Shown piece by piece: positions 15,640 through 23,509 of a stretch of 26,581 bases of DNA (position 1 is the first letter of the stretch; each line of letters opens with the position of its first letter). The DNA comes from CAZXYF01 sp964644705. GTDB taxonomy: Bacteria > Planctomycetota > Brocadiia > SM23-32. Below the pieces are notes generated by a model. It was not told where the DNA came from. It searched no databases and saw nothing but the letters and a program-made list of their open reading frames with translations. The position numbers and the translations under genes are program-made. The stretch covers positions 1 to 26,581 of the forward strand of contig CAZXYF010000019.1 in the NCBI GenBank assembly GCA_964644705.1, written 5' to 3'.

Positions 15640-17889
15640 ATGCATAAACTATTCGATCGGAAAACATTGGCTGAATTGTGTACCCGAAAGATCCATCCGG
15701 CTTTTGCCGCCGGTGTTATCTTTGCGGGGGGCCTGCTGGCTGCGCTGGTTTACGGGATCATTGATCAGTGGGAGGCGAAAGCAAAACGTGCGGAATTTCA
15801 TCGGCGTGCCGGGGTTTACGTTGAGACGGTAGAACGCAAACTCCAGCGGCAGGTGACGAGCGCCAGAATGGTGGCCGCTTTATTTCGCGCATCAGAATCG
15901 ATGGGTCGGGCACAATTTCATAGTTATGTCCGGCCGGTGGCCAGAAAATACGATGATGTAAAAGCGTTTGAGTGGATTACCCCGGCGGATGAACGTCGGG
16001 ACACGGAGCAGGGGCGGGAGGATGTGCCGGAAGCCGAGAAAAGGGAGAAAGGCGCGGGCAGCCCTCTCGGGAACGCTGTAATTAAGTACCGGTATCCGGG
16101 CGGGGCGGATGCGGAAACGGAAGAGGGGTTGAGTGAGGCCTTACAAACTGTTTTGAAGGATACGATTCGTGGGGGGGAACCACAGGGAGTGGAGTCCTCG
16201 CCTACCTTTTACGTACAGACGGAGAGGTCAGAATATTGCCTTATTGTTCCGGTAAATCGTGGAGAGGAAGGCCCACCCGAGGCCACAACAGTTTCCGATA
16301 GTTCGGCGCGGGGATGGGTGAGAATGGTCTGCGATCTGACGTCAACATTTGAATTCGGCCCGGAAGGAAGTATGCCTCCGGCTTTGAGTGTCAGTGTTTT
16401 CGATGTTACGCCGGACGGCGAGGATGAACCTGTATACACTGCTGGCAAGGGGCAGCGCGTTGACTCCGATATGGGGCGTCAAAAGAGGCGGTTGAGTCAA
16501 CGGTATGGTCTATCCATCGGGGGGCATAAGTGGTCCATGATACTCGAACCCACCGCAGCATTTAACCGGGCGGCATCCACATGGCAACCCATAATAGTGG
16601 CGGGGCAGGTTTTGGGCTTTGCAGTATTGGCGTCGTTATACCTGTGGGTGGTTGCTCGCAAGGAACGTGAATCGGATCAACTGGCGCACGAACGCGCAAC
16701 TGTGATCGAAAAACTGAAAGAAACGCAGGACCAACTCCGGGAAGCTCTGACGGACCTCCGGCGGACTGAACGTGTTCTGGCCGATCAGGAACGCCAGAAA
16801 GCCTTGAGCTGTGTGGCAAAAGGGATTGCTCATGATTTCAATAATGCACTGTCGCCGGTTCGTGGTTACGCTGATCTGCTGATGCAGGATGAGGAAAAGC
16901 TTACCGATGTTGACACCGTGAAAAAATACATTCGTAAAATCAAGGAGGCCGCGGAGGTCGCAGCGGATACCGTCAGCACGATGAGTAAGTTTTATCAGGG
17001 GGAGAACGTAGAGGAGCACCGTCCCCTCGACGTGAACGAATTGGCGGAAAAATCAATTGAATCCACCCGCTCATCAGTCGCGAATGAGTCCGGTGGGACA
17101 AAAAAGGATATTGAGTGGGACACCGATCTGGAGAAAACCGGGGCCGTGATTTACGGACGAGAAGAAGAAGTATGCGAAGTGCTGACCAATATTTTAGAAA
17201 ATTCCGTTGAAGCGATTGAAAAAGAAGGAATCATCCGGGTGCGGACCGGTTCGGAGGAAAATCGGATGGTCATTCAGATAACAGATGATGGTGTAGGAAT
17301 GGGCGAGGAAACTTTGCGTTCCTGCACGGATCCGTTCTACACAACCAACGGGCCGGACAAACGGGGGCTCGGATTGTCGATAAGCGAGGGCATCGTGGCG
17401 CGTCACGGCGGTAATATCAGTATCAATAGTGAACCGGGTGTCGGGACGAGAGTGAGGATTGAATGGCCGACGGCCGCGACAGGGGAGGCTGGAGGGACCG
17501 GGACAGCACCGGTGTCCCTCCCCGAAGGTCTCCGGTTCCTGGTGATCGAGAACGGACAGTTGGAGCGAGCGCTACTTTATGATCTGTTGCGCAGCATTGG
17601 TTATATGGTTAAGACCGTCTCCACGGCGTATGATGGGGTGCGGGAACACAGGGAGCAGGAATACGACGTTGTTATGGTGGATGAAGAACTAAAGAATCTG
17701 AATCTGGAAGAATGCGTGGAGAAACTAAACTCTCATGAATCGCCTTCTCACATAATCGTTGTGAGCGGTCGTGTGTTTGAAGAGAGGGAACGCTGGGAAT
17801 CCACCGACGCGGTCGATGGGATTCTGGGGAAACCTATTCAACTGGAGAAACTTGAAACGGTTATCAGTGAGGCAATCAGTGAGGATTAA
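15640..17889 (+). CDS. Membrane CHASE-domain hybrid histidine kinase with altered receiver
   Basis: Protein of 749 aa. First membrane helix at about 20-42, an extracytoplasmic CHASE-like sensor (about 75-300; note AFEWITP at 109-115), a second helix at about 316-339, a coiled coil (345-385), phosphoacceptor His398 in GIAHDFNN, N-box Asn521, G1 Asp549 in DDGVG, G2 RGLGLS (575-580), and a C-terminal receiver (about 630-749). The receiver keeps phosphoacceptor Asp681, Ser709 and Lys731, but its Mg-binding pair is Glu637-Asn638 instead of two acids, so phosphorylation may be weak. ATG at 15640; GGGGAGG sits 12 nt upstream, a long spacing. CHASE domains bind small extracellular ligands. It is probably co-transcribed with the HD-GYP gene and the DUF1614 gene. 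Confidence 0.92.
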   Translation: MHKLFDRKTLAELCTRKIHPAFAAGVIFAGGLLAALVYGIIDQWEAKAKRAEFHRRAGVYVETVERKLQRQVTSARMVAALFRASESMGRAQFHSYVRPVARKYDDVKAFEWITPADERRDTEQGREDVPEAEKREKGAGSPLGNAVIKYRYPGGADAETEEGLSEALQTVLKDTIRGGEPQGVESSPTFYVQTERSEYCLIVPVNRGEEGPPEATTVSDSSARGWVRMVCDLTSTFEFGPEGSMPPALSVSVFDVTPDGEDEPVYTAGKGQRVDSDMGRQKRRLSQRYGLSIGGHKWSMILEPTAAFNRAASTWQPIIVAGQVLGFAVLASLYLWVVARKERESDQLAHERATVIEKLKETQDQLREALTDLRRTERVLADQERQKALSCVAKGIAHDFNNALSPVRGYADLLMQDEEKLTDVDTVKKYIRKIKEAAEVAADTVSTMSKFYQGENVEEHRPLDVNELAEKSIESTRSSVANESGGTKKDIEWDTDLEKTGAVIYGREEEVCEVLTNILENSVEAIEKEGIIRVRTGSEENRMVIQITDDGVGMGEETLRSCTDPFYTTNGPDKRGLGLSISEGIVARHGGNISINSEPGVGTRVRIEWPTAATGEAGGTGTAPVSLPEGLRFLVIENGQLERALLYDLLRSIGYMVKTVSTAYDGVREHREQEYDVVMVDEELKNLNLEECVEKLNSHESPSHIIVVSGRVFEERERWESTDAVDGILGKPIQLEKLETVISEAISED

Positions 17890-17895
17890 CGAACC

Positions 17896-18579
17896 ATGCG
17901 AGGTGCCCCCTTTGGATGTCTGGCGCTGGCCACTTTTCTTTCTGTCGTAATCATTTTCCCCTTACTCCTGGCGGATGTGATGATGTCCGCCATGCATAAA
18001 CTGGGCTTAACACCGGGTTTGTCGCTGCTGGCAGTGATGAGCATTTTTTTCGGTGGCATGATCAACATCCCGGTGAAGAAGATCCCGCGAAGTCATGACA
18101 TGCAGTACAATCCCGTGGATATGTTCGGTTTCCAGCGCGTTTTCCCGGGGTTTGTTCGCCAGCGCCAGTATACCGTCATCGCTCTCAACGTTGGTGGATG
18201 CCTGGTGCCCTGCGCGATTGGCCTGTGGCAGATAGCGCGCATGGCTGGCCAGGGGGTACCCGCGCTTATTGCCGCCGCTATTGCCATCTCAATCAACGTC
18301 GCTGTGTGTTACTGGACGTCCCGACCCGTTAAAAACGTGGGCATCGCCATGCAGCCGTTTCTGCCTGCGGTCGTGGCTGCTCTGTGTGCGATCGTGCTGT
18401 TGCCTGAATTCGCCCCGCCGGTCGCATTTGTGGCCGGCGTCGCCGGGCCGCTCATCGGGGCGGATATGTTCCACCTGAAGGAAATCAGTAAGATAAACAC
18501 TGGCATGGCCAGCATTGGTGGAGCGGGCACGTTTGACGGTATTGTGCTTTCCGGACTGGTGGCTACACTGCTGGCATGA
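17896..18579 (+). CDS. DUF1614 family membrane protein
   Basis: Protein of 227 aa with about six or seven hydrophobic segments (near 7-29, 40-60, 94-114, 121-140, 155-172, 174-191, 208-227). The C-terminal block with Asp-Met-Phe-His-Leu-Lys, then Gly-Gly-Ala-Gly-Thr-Phe-Asp-Gly-Ile (208-216), is the recognisable DUF1614 signature. The function of the family is unknown. The gene starts 6 bp after the CHASE kinase stop, with GAGG inside the end of the kinase gene as a possible ribosome site, so it is very likely translated from the same message. It might be a membrane partner or output target of the kinase; that is inference from position only. Confidence 0.8.
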   Translation: MRGAPFGCLALATFLSVVIIFPLLLADVMMSAMHKLGLTPGLSLLAVMSIFFGGMINIPVKKIPRSHDMQYNPVDMFGFQRVFPGFVRQRQYTVIALNVGGCLVPCAIGLWQIARMAGQGVPALIAAAIAISINVAVCYWTSRPVKNVGIAMQPFLPAVVAALCAIVLLPEFAPPVAFVAGVAGPLIGADMFHLKEISKINTGMASIGGAGTFDGIVLSGLVATLLA

Positions 18580-18977
18580 AGGATGGCAGAATACTCAATG
18601 TAACCAACACCAAGATCGGCGAAGTATGAGTGGGGAGACCGATGCGGGGGAAGTTTGATCCACCCCTCCGATTGTTGCCAGGAAAGTGGAAGTTTTGCAC
18701 CCACCAATATCCGATTTTGTGTTACGGAATCTTTGGATGATGAGAAATTTTCTGACCGCCGACCCATCTTTCACCAAGAAAATGTAAGAAGACTTATGCA
18801 GGCCCGCTTAGAAGTTGTCCGAACCTGACCTACATGTTAGAGTACCTATTCACTGTCGATGGAGCAAATCCGGCCGATCAACTTATAATGCCCCGATGGC
18901 GAGAATGTTCTGAAATTAGTTCTTGTTATGGGAATTTGTTACTGTAATCAGCTAATTCACTCGTGAGGAGATGTGAG
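18580..18977. other. Intergenic region upstream of the unknown conserved gene
   Basis: About 400 bp without a gene. A perfect TATAAT lies at 18884-18889 but no good -35 is seen at 16-18 bp. A second possibility is TTGTTA (18923-18928), 16 bp, TAATCA (18945-18950). No terminator is seen after the DUF1614 gene, and nothing else is recognised. Confidence 0.45.
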
Positions 18978-19742
18978 ATGCCAGAAGAGGTCCTGCAGAA
19001 AAGTTATGTGCTGACGGTCGCGGAATCAAAAAGATTGATCGCACGGGGGGTTGCCCGGTGGCAGGTGCTCAACGACGCCCTTCAGGATGGTATCGTGGCA
19101 ATTGCGAAAGGTACGACGAACGGTTACGTCGCCGAGGAGATAACGGGAGAATCGATCAACAAACACCATTACTGCACGGGCACTACTTCACCTCCGGGAC
19201 GGGAGGCTGAGGTTGAAGTGGCGAACAAACTTGATGACGTAGTACTGCGCGAAGGTCGATTATGGGATGGTGTTTCGGCCACTGAAGCCGTTGAGGAAAT
19301 GGGAGCCGGCGACGTATTTATCAAAGGTGCTAACGCCCTGAATTACGATCGTGGTCAGGCGGGAATCCTTATCGGGCACCCGACCGGTGGAACCATCGGG
19401 GCAGCGATTGGCACTATCATTGCGCGTCGAGCCAGATTGCTGATCCCGGTGGGGCTGGAGAAAAGTATTCCCGGTGATTTGTATGAAACGGGCAACAATA
19501 TGAACTGGCCCGCTGAAAACGGGAGCGGCCCTGCACTCTGGCCGGTGGATGGTGAAGTGTTTACCGAGCTGGAAGCACTGCAGATACTGGCCGGTGTGGA
19601 AGCACGGCCCATCGCTGCCGGTGGGATCCTCGGTGCCGAGGGTTCCGTCCGCATTTCGGTGTGGGGCAGCGAAGCCGAAGTGGATGGTGCCGAGCGGATC
19701 ATTAGCGATGTTCGGGGCGAACCATCATTTGAGTCCTGCTAG
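18978..19742 (+). CDS. Conserved protein of unknown function with glycine-rich motifs
   Basis: Protein of 254 aa, predicted cytoplasmic, with no signal peptide or membrane helix. I do not recognise a named family, though its motif style looks ancient and conserved. An N-terminal TVAESKRLIARGVA helix is followed by AKGTTNGYVAEE (43-54), DVFIKGANALN (112-122), GHPTGGTIGAAIG (133-145), IPVGLEKSIPGD (156-167) and a C-terminal AGGILGAEGSV block (214-224). The Gly/Thr-rich turns could bind a phosphate-containing ligand or nucleotide, but no Walker or Rossmann motif is clear. The start is ATG at 18978 with GAGGAG at 7-nt spacing; a GTG at 18963 overlaps that ribosome site and is unlikely. It is a single-gene unit, bounded by a 400-bp gap and a strong terminator. 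Confidence 0.85.
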   Translation: MPEEVLQKSYVLTVAESKRLIARGVARWQVLNDALQDGIVAIAKGTTNGYVAEEITGESINKHHYCTGTTSPPGREAEVEVANKLDDVVLREGRLWDGVSATEAVEEMGAGDVFIKGANALNYDRGQAGILIGHPTGGTIGAAIGTIIARRARLLIPVGLEKSIPGDLYETGNNMNWPAENGSGPALWPVDGEVFTELEALQILAGVEARPIAAGGILGAEGSVRISVWGSEAEVDGAERIISDVRGEPSFESC

Positions 19743-19770
19743 CCGCTCAGAATCTGTCGATGAACGTTTC

Positions 19771-19820
19771 GTGCGTCGCACCGGCTTGTGTTTGGTTTCA
19801 TGGCTGGTGCGACGCATTTT
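19771..19820 (+). terminator. Strong intrinsic terminator after the unknown conserved gene
   Basis: A 15-bp stem (19771-19785 with 19803-19817, with two G-U pairs, 17-nt loop) is followed by TTTT on the plus strand. It starts 28 bp past the stop codon. There is no T-run on the other side, so it acts in the plus direction. Confidence 0.85.
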
Positions 19821-19861
19821 CAATTTGGATAATGCTAATCCGGATTTTCCCCGATTTTCAT

Positions 19862-19890
19862 TTGGAATGCTTCTGGTGATACAGGATAAT
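19862..19890 (+). promoter_or_regulatory. Probable promoter of the MoxR/VWA gene pair
   Basis: -35 TTGGAA (19862-19867), 17-bp spacer, -10 GATAAT (19885-19890). It lies after the terminator at 19771-19820 and about 70 bp before the ATG of the AAA+ gene, the expected place for a new transcription unit. Confidence 0.5.
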
Positions 19891-19961
19891 ACTCCGTTTC
19901 GCGGCTGGACCTTGTTGTTGGCCTGGTGTCTGATACCGAATGATTCCCTGGGATGTAGAAT

Positions 19962-20804
19962 ATGAGCAATACAAATGTCAAGAACGACGAGCTTCCCCCT
20001 GTGATCCGACAGTTTCTGGTCGAGGAAGAGCCTCACTATGTGCCGGTGGAGGATGAGAAAGAGTTTTTCCGAAGTGCCTTCCGGCAGCAGCTGCCGCTGC
20101 TGATGAAGGGGCCGACGGGGTGCGGGAAGACGCGTTTCGTGGAACGGATGGCGTGGGAGCTGGAACTGCCGCTGATCACAGTTTCGTGCCACGAGGATCT
20201 CTCGGCCGCTGATCTCGTGGGACGGTATCTTTTCAAGGATAACGAGACCGTCTGGGAGGACGGTCCCCTGACCCTCGCGGTGCGCTACGGGGGAATATGT
20301 TATCTGGACGAAGTGGTGGAGGCGCGGAACGATACGTCGGTGATCATTCATTCACTGACCGACCATCGTCGCCTGCTGTATATCGACAAGACTCAGGAAG
20401 TGGTGCGGGCGCATCCGGATTTTATGATGGTTATGTCGTATAATCCCGGTTACCAGAACGTGCGCAAGGATCTGAAAGAAAGCACAAAACAGCGTTTTAC
20501 AGCTCTGAGTTTTGACTATCCTCCCGAGGAACTGGAGGCGCAGATCGTGGCTGAAGAAGCCGGTATCGAGATTGAGACTGCACGAACACTGGCGAAAGTG
20601 GGGCAAAAGGTTCGCAATCTCAAAGGATACGGACTCACGGAAGGCGCCAGCACCCGCCTGCTGGTTTATGCGGGGATGTTGATGGCCAGCGGACTCAATC
20701 CCCGAGCGGCCTGTCGGGGGGCTATCTCCGACGTGGTGACCGATGATGAGGAAATTATGGCATCGGTGGAGGATATTCTGGATCTGTTTTATCCGGAAGA
20801 GTAG
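19962..20804 (+). CDS. MoxR-type AAA+ ATPase (CbbQ/NirQ/NorQ class)
   Basis: Protein of 280 aa, about the usual CbbQ/NorQ length. Walker A is GPTGCGKT (50-57), Walker B is ICYLDEV (112-118), sensor 1 is Asn161 in SYNPGYQ, the arginine-finger region is KQRF (176-179) and sensor 2 is in GASTR (228-232). These ATPases form hexameric rings that work with a VWA-domain partner to remodel or activate a client enzyme, often by helping metal-cofactor insertion (nitric oxide reductase for NorQ/NorD, RuBisCO for CbbQ/CbbO). The following VWA gene starts at or 5 bp after its stop, so the pair is translationally coupled. No known client gene is in the window. Cytoplasmic. The ribosome site before the ATG is weak (GGGA). 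Confidence 0.92.
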   Translation: MSNTNVKNDELPPVIRQFLVEEEPHYVPVEDEKEFFRSAFRQQLPLLMKGPTGCGKTRFVERMAWELELPLITVSCHEDLSAADLVGRYLFKDNETVWEDGPLTLAVRYGGICYLDEVVEARNDTSVIIHSLTDHRRLLYIDKTQEVVRAHPDFMMVMSYNPGYQNVRKDLKESTKQRFTALSFDYPPEELEAQIVAEEAGIEIETARTLAKVGQKVRNLKGYGLTEGASTRLLVYAGMLMASGLNPRAACRGAISDVVTDDEEIMASVEDILDLFYPEE

Positions 20805-20809
20805 TGTCT

Positions 20810-23245
20810 ATGAAGACGTCTAACCAGCCAGACGATTCCAAAACCCGGGCCGACCGTCTGATGGATGAGATGGGTTTTGATCTTCGGGAGGTGACCTGGG
20901 GATATCAGGAGATTTTTCGCGAGGTCATCGGAGAGTTGTGTTCGGGCGGTTTGCTGGGGGAGGAGAGCAAGGAGGTAACTCGCTCCTTTTTCGATATGCT
21001 GCGGAGGAGCGATAAGTCGGGTTTCGATATGGTGTTGAAAAGTTACCTCGACGCTCTGCGCGGTCAACACCGTTGGATTATGCGTCTGCCGCGCCTGTTC
21101 GACCGCTGGACCCAGGTGGGGTTGGAATTGGCCGAGGAAAGGTATTATCTGGGGGCACGCTTTTTTGAATACTGCGGTGAGGGAGAGCTGGGTGAGTCGC
21201 CCGAAGAACTGGAGTTCGTGCTGGATCTGATCGCCCAACTCCAGACGGAGGAGGCGGATTTAATTCCGGCTCTCATGGAGGGATGCACTTACCTGCGAGA
21301 AAATCTTCATCGTGAGGGCATACGGGAATACATCGGGCATGCGCTCACCCTGTACGACCGAAATCCTGATAGCGCCAGGAAGTTTCTGGCGGGGGAACTG
21401 GAAACCTCGCAGGTCTATGTGGATCGTCTGAGTCGGCAGGCCAATCTGGATGAGCGGAAAGAAGCACTGGAGCGACTTACCCAAGCCCTGTGCGGATACG
21501 AAGTGCCGGTGGATGATCTGGGTAGTTTGGATTCGGATGATCTGCAGGAAAGAGGCAGCCAGTTTATCTGTTGCGCCGCTGGAATGTATTTGCCGGCCAG
21601 CATCAGTGTGTTCTCCAGCAGTCGCAGGAACAGGCACGCGTACAGGACCCTCGTTACGCTGGGATGTGCCACGCTAACGGCTGGAGGATTCGCTACAGTT
21701 CACGGGCAGGAAGAGATCAGCACGTGTCGGGATGTGGTGGCGGGGCAGATGGACAATATGGTATCGTGTGCGTTGTTTTATATTGCAGAAACCCATCGAA
21801 TCATCCAATATGCGCGGCGCATTTTCCCGGGAATCAATTCGATGCTGGATCGTTTCATCGGCAATGAGTTCAGTGAAAATCCACCGCGGAGTGGGACTGA
21901 TCGGATTCTGGCGGCTTCGTTGGGTTACGATACGGATTTGGCGGATGATCAGACGGATATTGTCGGATGGTTGTCTGAAATCGCGGAGAAGAGTGAAGGG
22001 TTTGCAAAGACGCGGGAGTTGATTCGTGAGTGGAGGGGGCGATTTTCACCGGAGGTTGTCGAACAGTGTGCATACAGCGCTCCCCGCGCGTTGAGTTTCT
22101 TCCCGGATCCCCTGTTTCCGCTCAATATCTCCGAAGCGCCGCCGGAGAAGATGAAGGCGGATATGCATGATGTTCGGGAGGTGGAAAAGGAGGAGGAGCG
22201 AGCGGAGGAACAGGCTGACGAGGAGGAAACAGCAGAAGAGGCGGAAGAAGATGGTGAAGGTAGCGCGGAAGAAGCCGAGGGAGAACAGGGACAATCGGGA
22301 GGGGTGGGATACTGGTATGATGAATGGAATCAGGGGGTGAACGATTATCAGCGTGACTGGTGCCGGGTCGTCGAAAAGGAACCGCGAGAAGGGCGTGCCA
22401 CTACTGAATTATCCGATTCAGCGCTGAAGTATGCACGTAAGGTGCAGGAAGTTTTTGAACGTCTGAAACCCGAAGAAGTCAAGATGGAGAAACGGTTGCT
22501 GGAAGGTGATGCGATTCACATCGATCACCTCATCGAGTATCTGTCGGAAGGGGAAGAACGACAGGGGGCCGATATGCGATTCTACAATAAACCACTTATC
22601 AACCGGCGGGACCTGGCCATATCTGTCCTGCTGGATGTGAGCGGCAGCACGGGGGAAGAGGCTGAAGCGGCCGAAGGCGGGAAGCCGTATCAGGCTGTAA
22701 CGGAGTTCGGAGGAGACGCCGAAGACCGGTCGGTGTTGCAGGTGGAAAAGGAGGCGGCGTATGTGATGGGAACCGGTCTGGATAAGCTGGGAGACACCTT
22801 TGCGATGTATGGGTTCACCGGGAACGGGCGGGAAAATTGTTTATTCTATCGGTTCAAGGAGTTTGATGAAGATTGGGATGACGACACGGTACAGAGCCTG
22901 CTCAGCGCTGCGCCCGGTTCCGCCACCCGTATAGGCGCAGCTCTTCGCCATACGGGTTGGAAGCTGTCCCAGCGGCCGGAAAAAACACGTCTTTTGTTGC
23001 TTATTACCGATGGGAAACCGTGCGACCAGGGATATGACACTGAATCGCAGTATGCACAGCATGATATCCGGAAAGCCTGCCAGGAGAACCGTCGGCAGGA
23101 CATTCATACCTTCTGCGTATCGACCTCTGAGAATACGCCAGCGGATATGGAACTGATGTTTCCCGGGGGGCGGTACATCATTCTGGAGGACATACGGAAA
23201 TTACCCCGTGTATTGTCCCGGCTCTATCTCCGACTGACACGCTGA
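20810..23245 (+). CDS. NorD/CbbO-like von Willebrand factor A domain protein
   Basis: Protein of 811 aa and cytoplasmic. The first about 450 residues are helix-rich and NorD/CbbO-like in layout; a highly acidic Glu/Ala/Asp linker runs from about 456 to 494; a conserved segment (500-595) follows; and the C-terminal VWA domain (about 600-811) carries a complete metal-ion-dependent adhesion site: D609-x-S611-x-S613 (DVSGST), Thr706 in SATRIGAA, and Asp734 in ITDGKP. The text around YGFTGNGREN and RIGAALRH is close to NorD. Start chosen as ATG 20810, because GGAAGAG sits 8 nt upstream; GTG at 20804, which shares one base with the upstream stop, is the alternative (813 aa). It should dock on the AAA+ ring and recruit a client protein through its VWA domain. 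Confidence 0.9.
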   Translation: MKTSNQPDDSKTRADRLMDEMGFDLREVTWGYQEIFREVIGELCSGGLLGEESKEVTRSFFDMLRRSDKSGFDMVLKSYLDALRGQHRWIMRLPRLFDRWTQVGLELAEERYYLGARFFEYCGEGELGESPEELEFVLDLIAQLQTEEADLIPALMEGCTYLRENLHREGIREYIGHALTLYDRNPDSARKFLAGELETSQVYVDRLSRQANLDERKEALERLTQALCGYEVPVDDLGSLDSDDLQERGSQFICCAAGMYLPASISVFSSSRRNRHAYRTLVTLGCATLTAGGFATVHGQEEISTCRDVVAGQMDNMVSCALFYIAETHRIIQYARRIFPGINSMLDRFIGNEFSENPPRSGTDRILAASLGYDTDLADDQTDIVGWLSEIAEKSEGFAKTRELIREWRGRFSPEVVEQCAYSAPRALSFFPDPLFPLNISEAPPEKMKADMHDVREVEKEEERAEEQADEEETAEEAEEDGEGSAEEAEGEQGQSGGVGYWYDEWNQGVNDYQRDWCRVVEKEPREGRATTELSDSALKYARKVQEVFERLKPEEVKMEKRLLEGDAIHIDHLIEYLSEGEERQGADMRFYNKPLINRRDLAISVLLDVSGSTGEEAEAAEGGKPYQAVTEFGGDAEDRSVLQVEKEAAYVMGTGLDKLGDTFAMYGFTGNGRENCLFYRFKEFDEDWDDDTVQSLLSAAPGSATRIGAALRHTGWKLSQRPEKTRLLLLITDGKPCDQGYDTESQYAQHDIRKACQENRRQDIHTFCVSTSENTPADMELMFPGGRYIILEDIRKLPRVLSRLYLRLTR

Positions 23246-23509
23246 GGCGCTTCAACTCGAGCCCAGAAATCTCGCACTGTCCCCTTGAATCATTGGTGAT
23301 GTGCTGGTGGGCGGCACACCTGGAGGAAGTATGTGACCGGCTGGTCCTTTGCATGCTTGAAAAAGTATGATCGGTCAATCAAAATTATCCCCGCCACAGA
23401 GGCAGAGTATTGACCGCGAGCAAGATGCGTGTTTTACTGGATGCTTGCTGCTTCCTGGCGTGCGGGAAGAAACGAGTAAAACTCCGGACTGATTAAGTTA
23501 TTACGGTGA

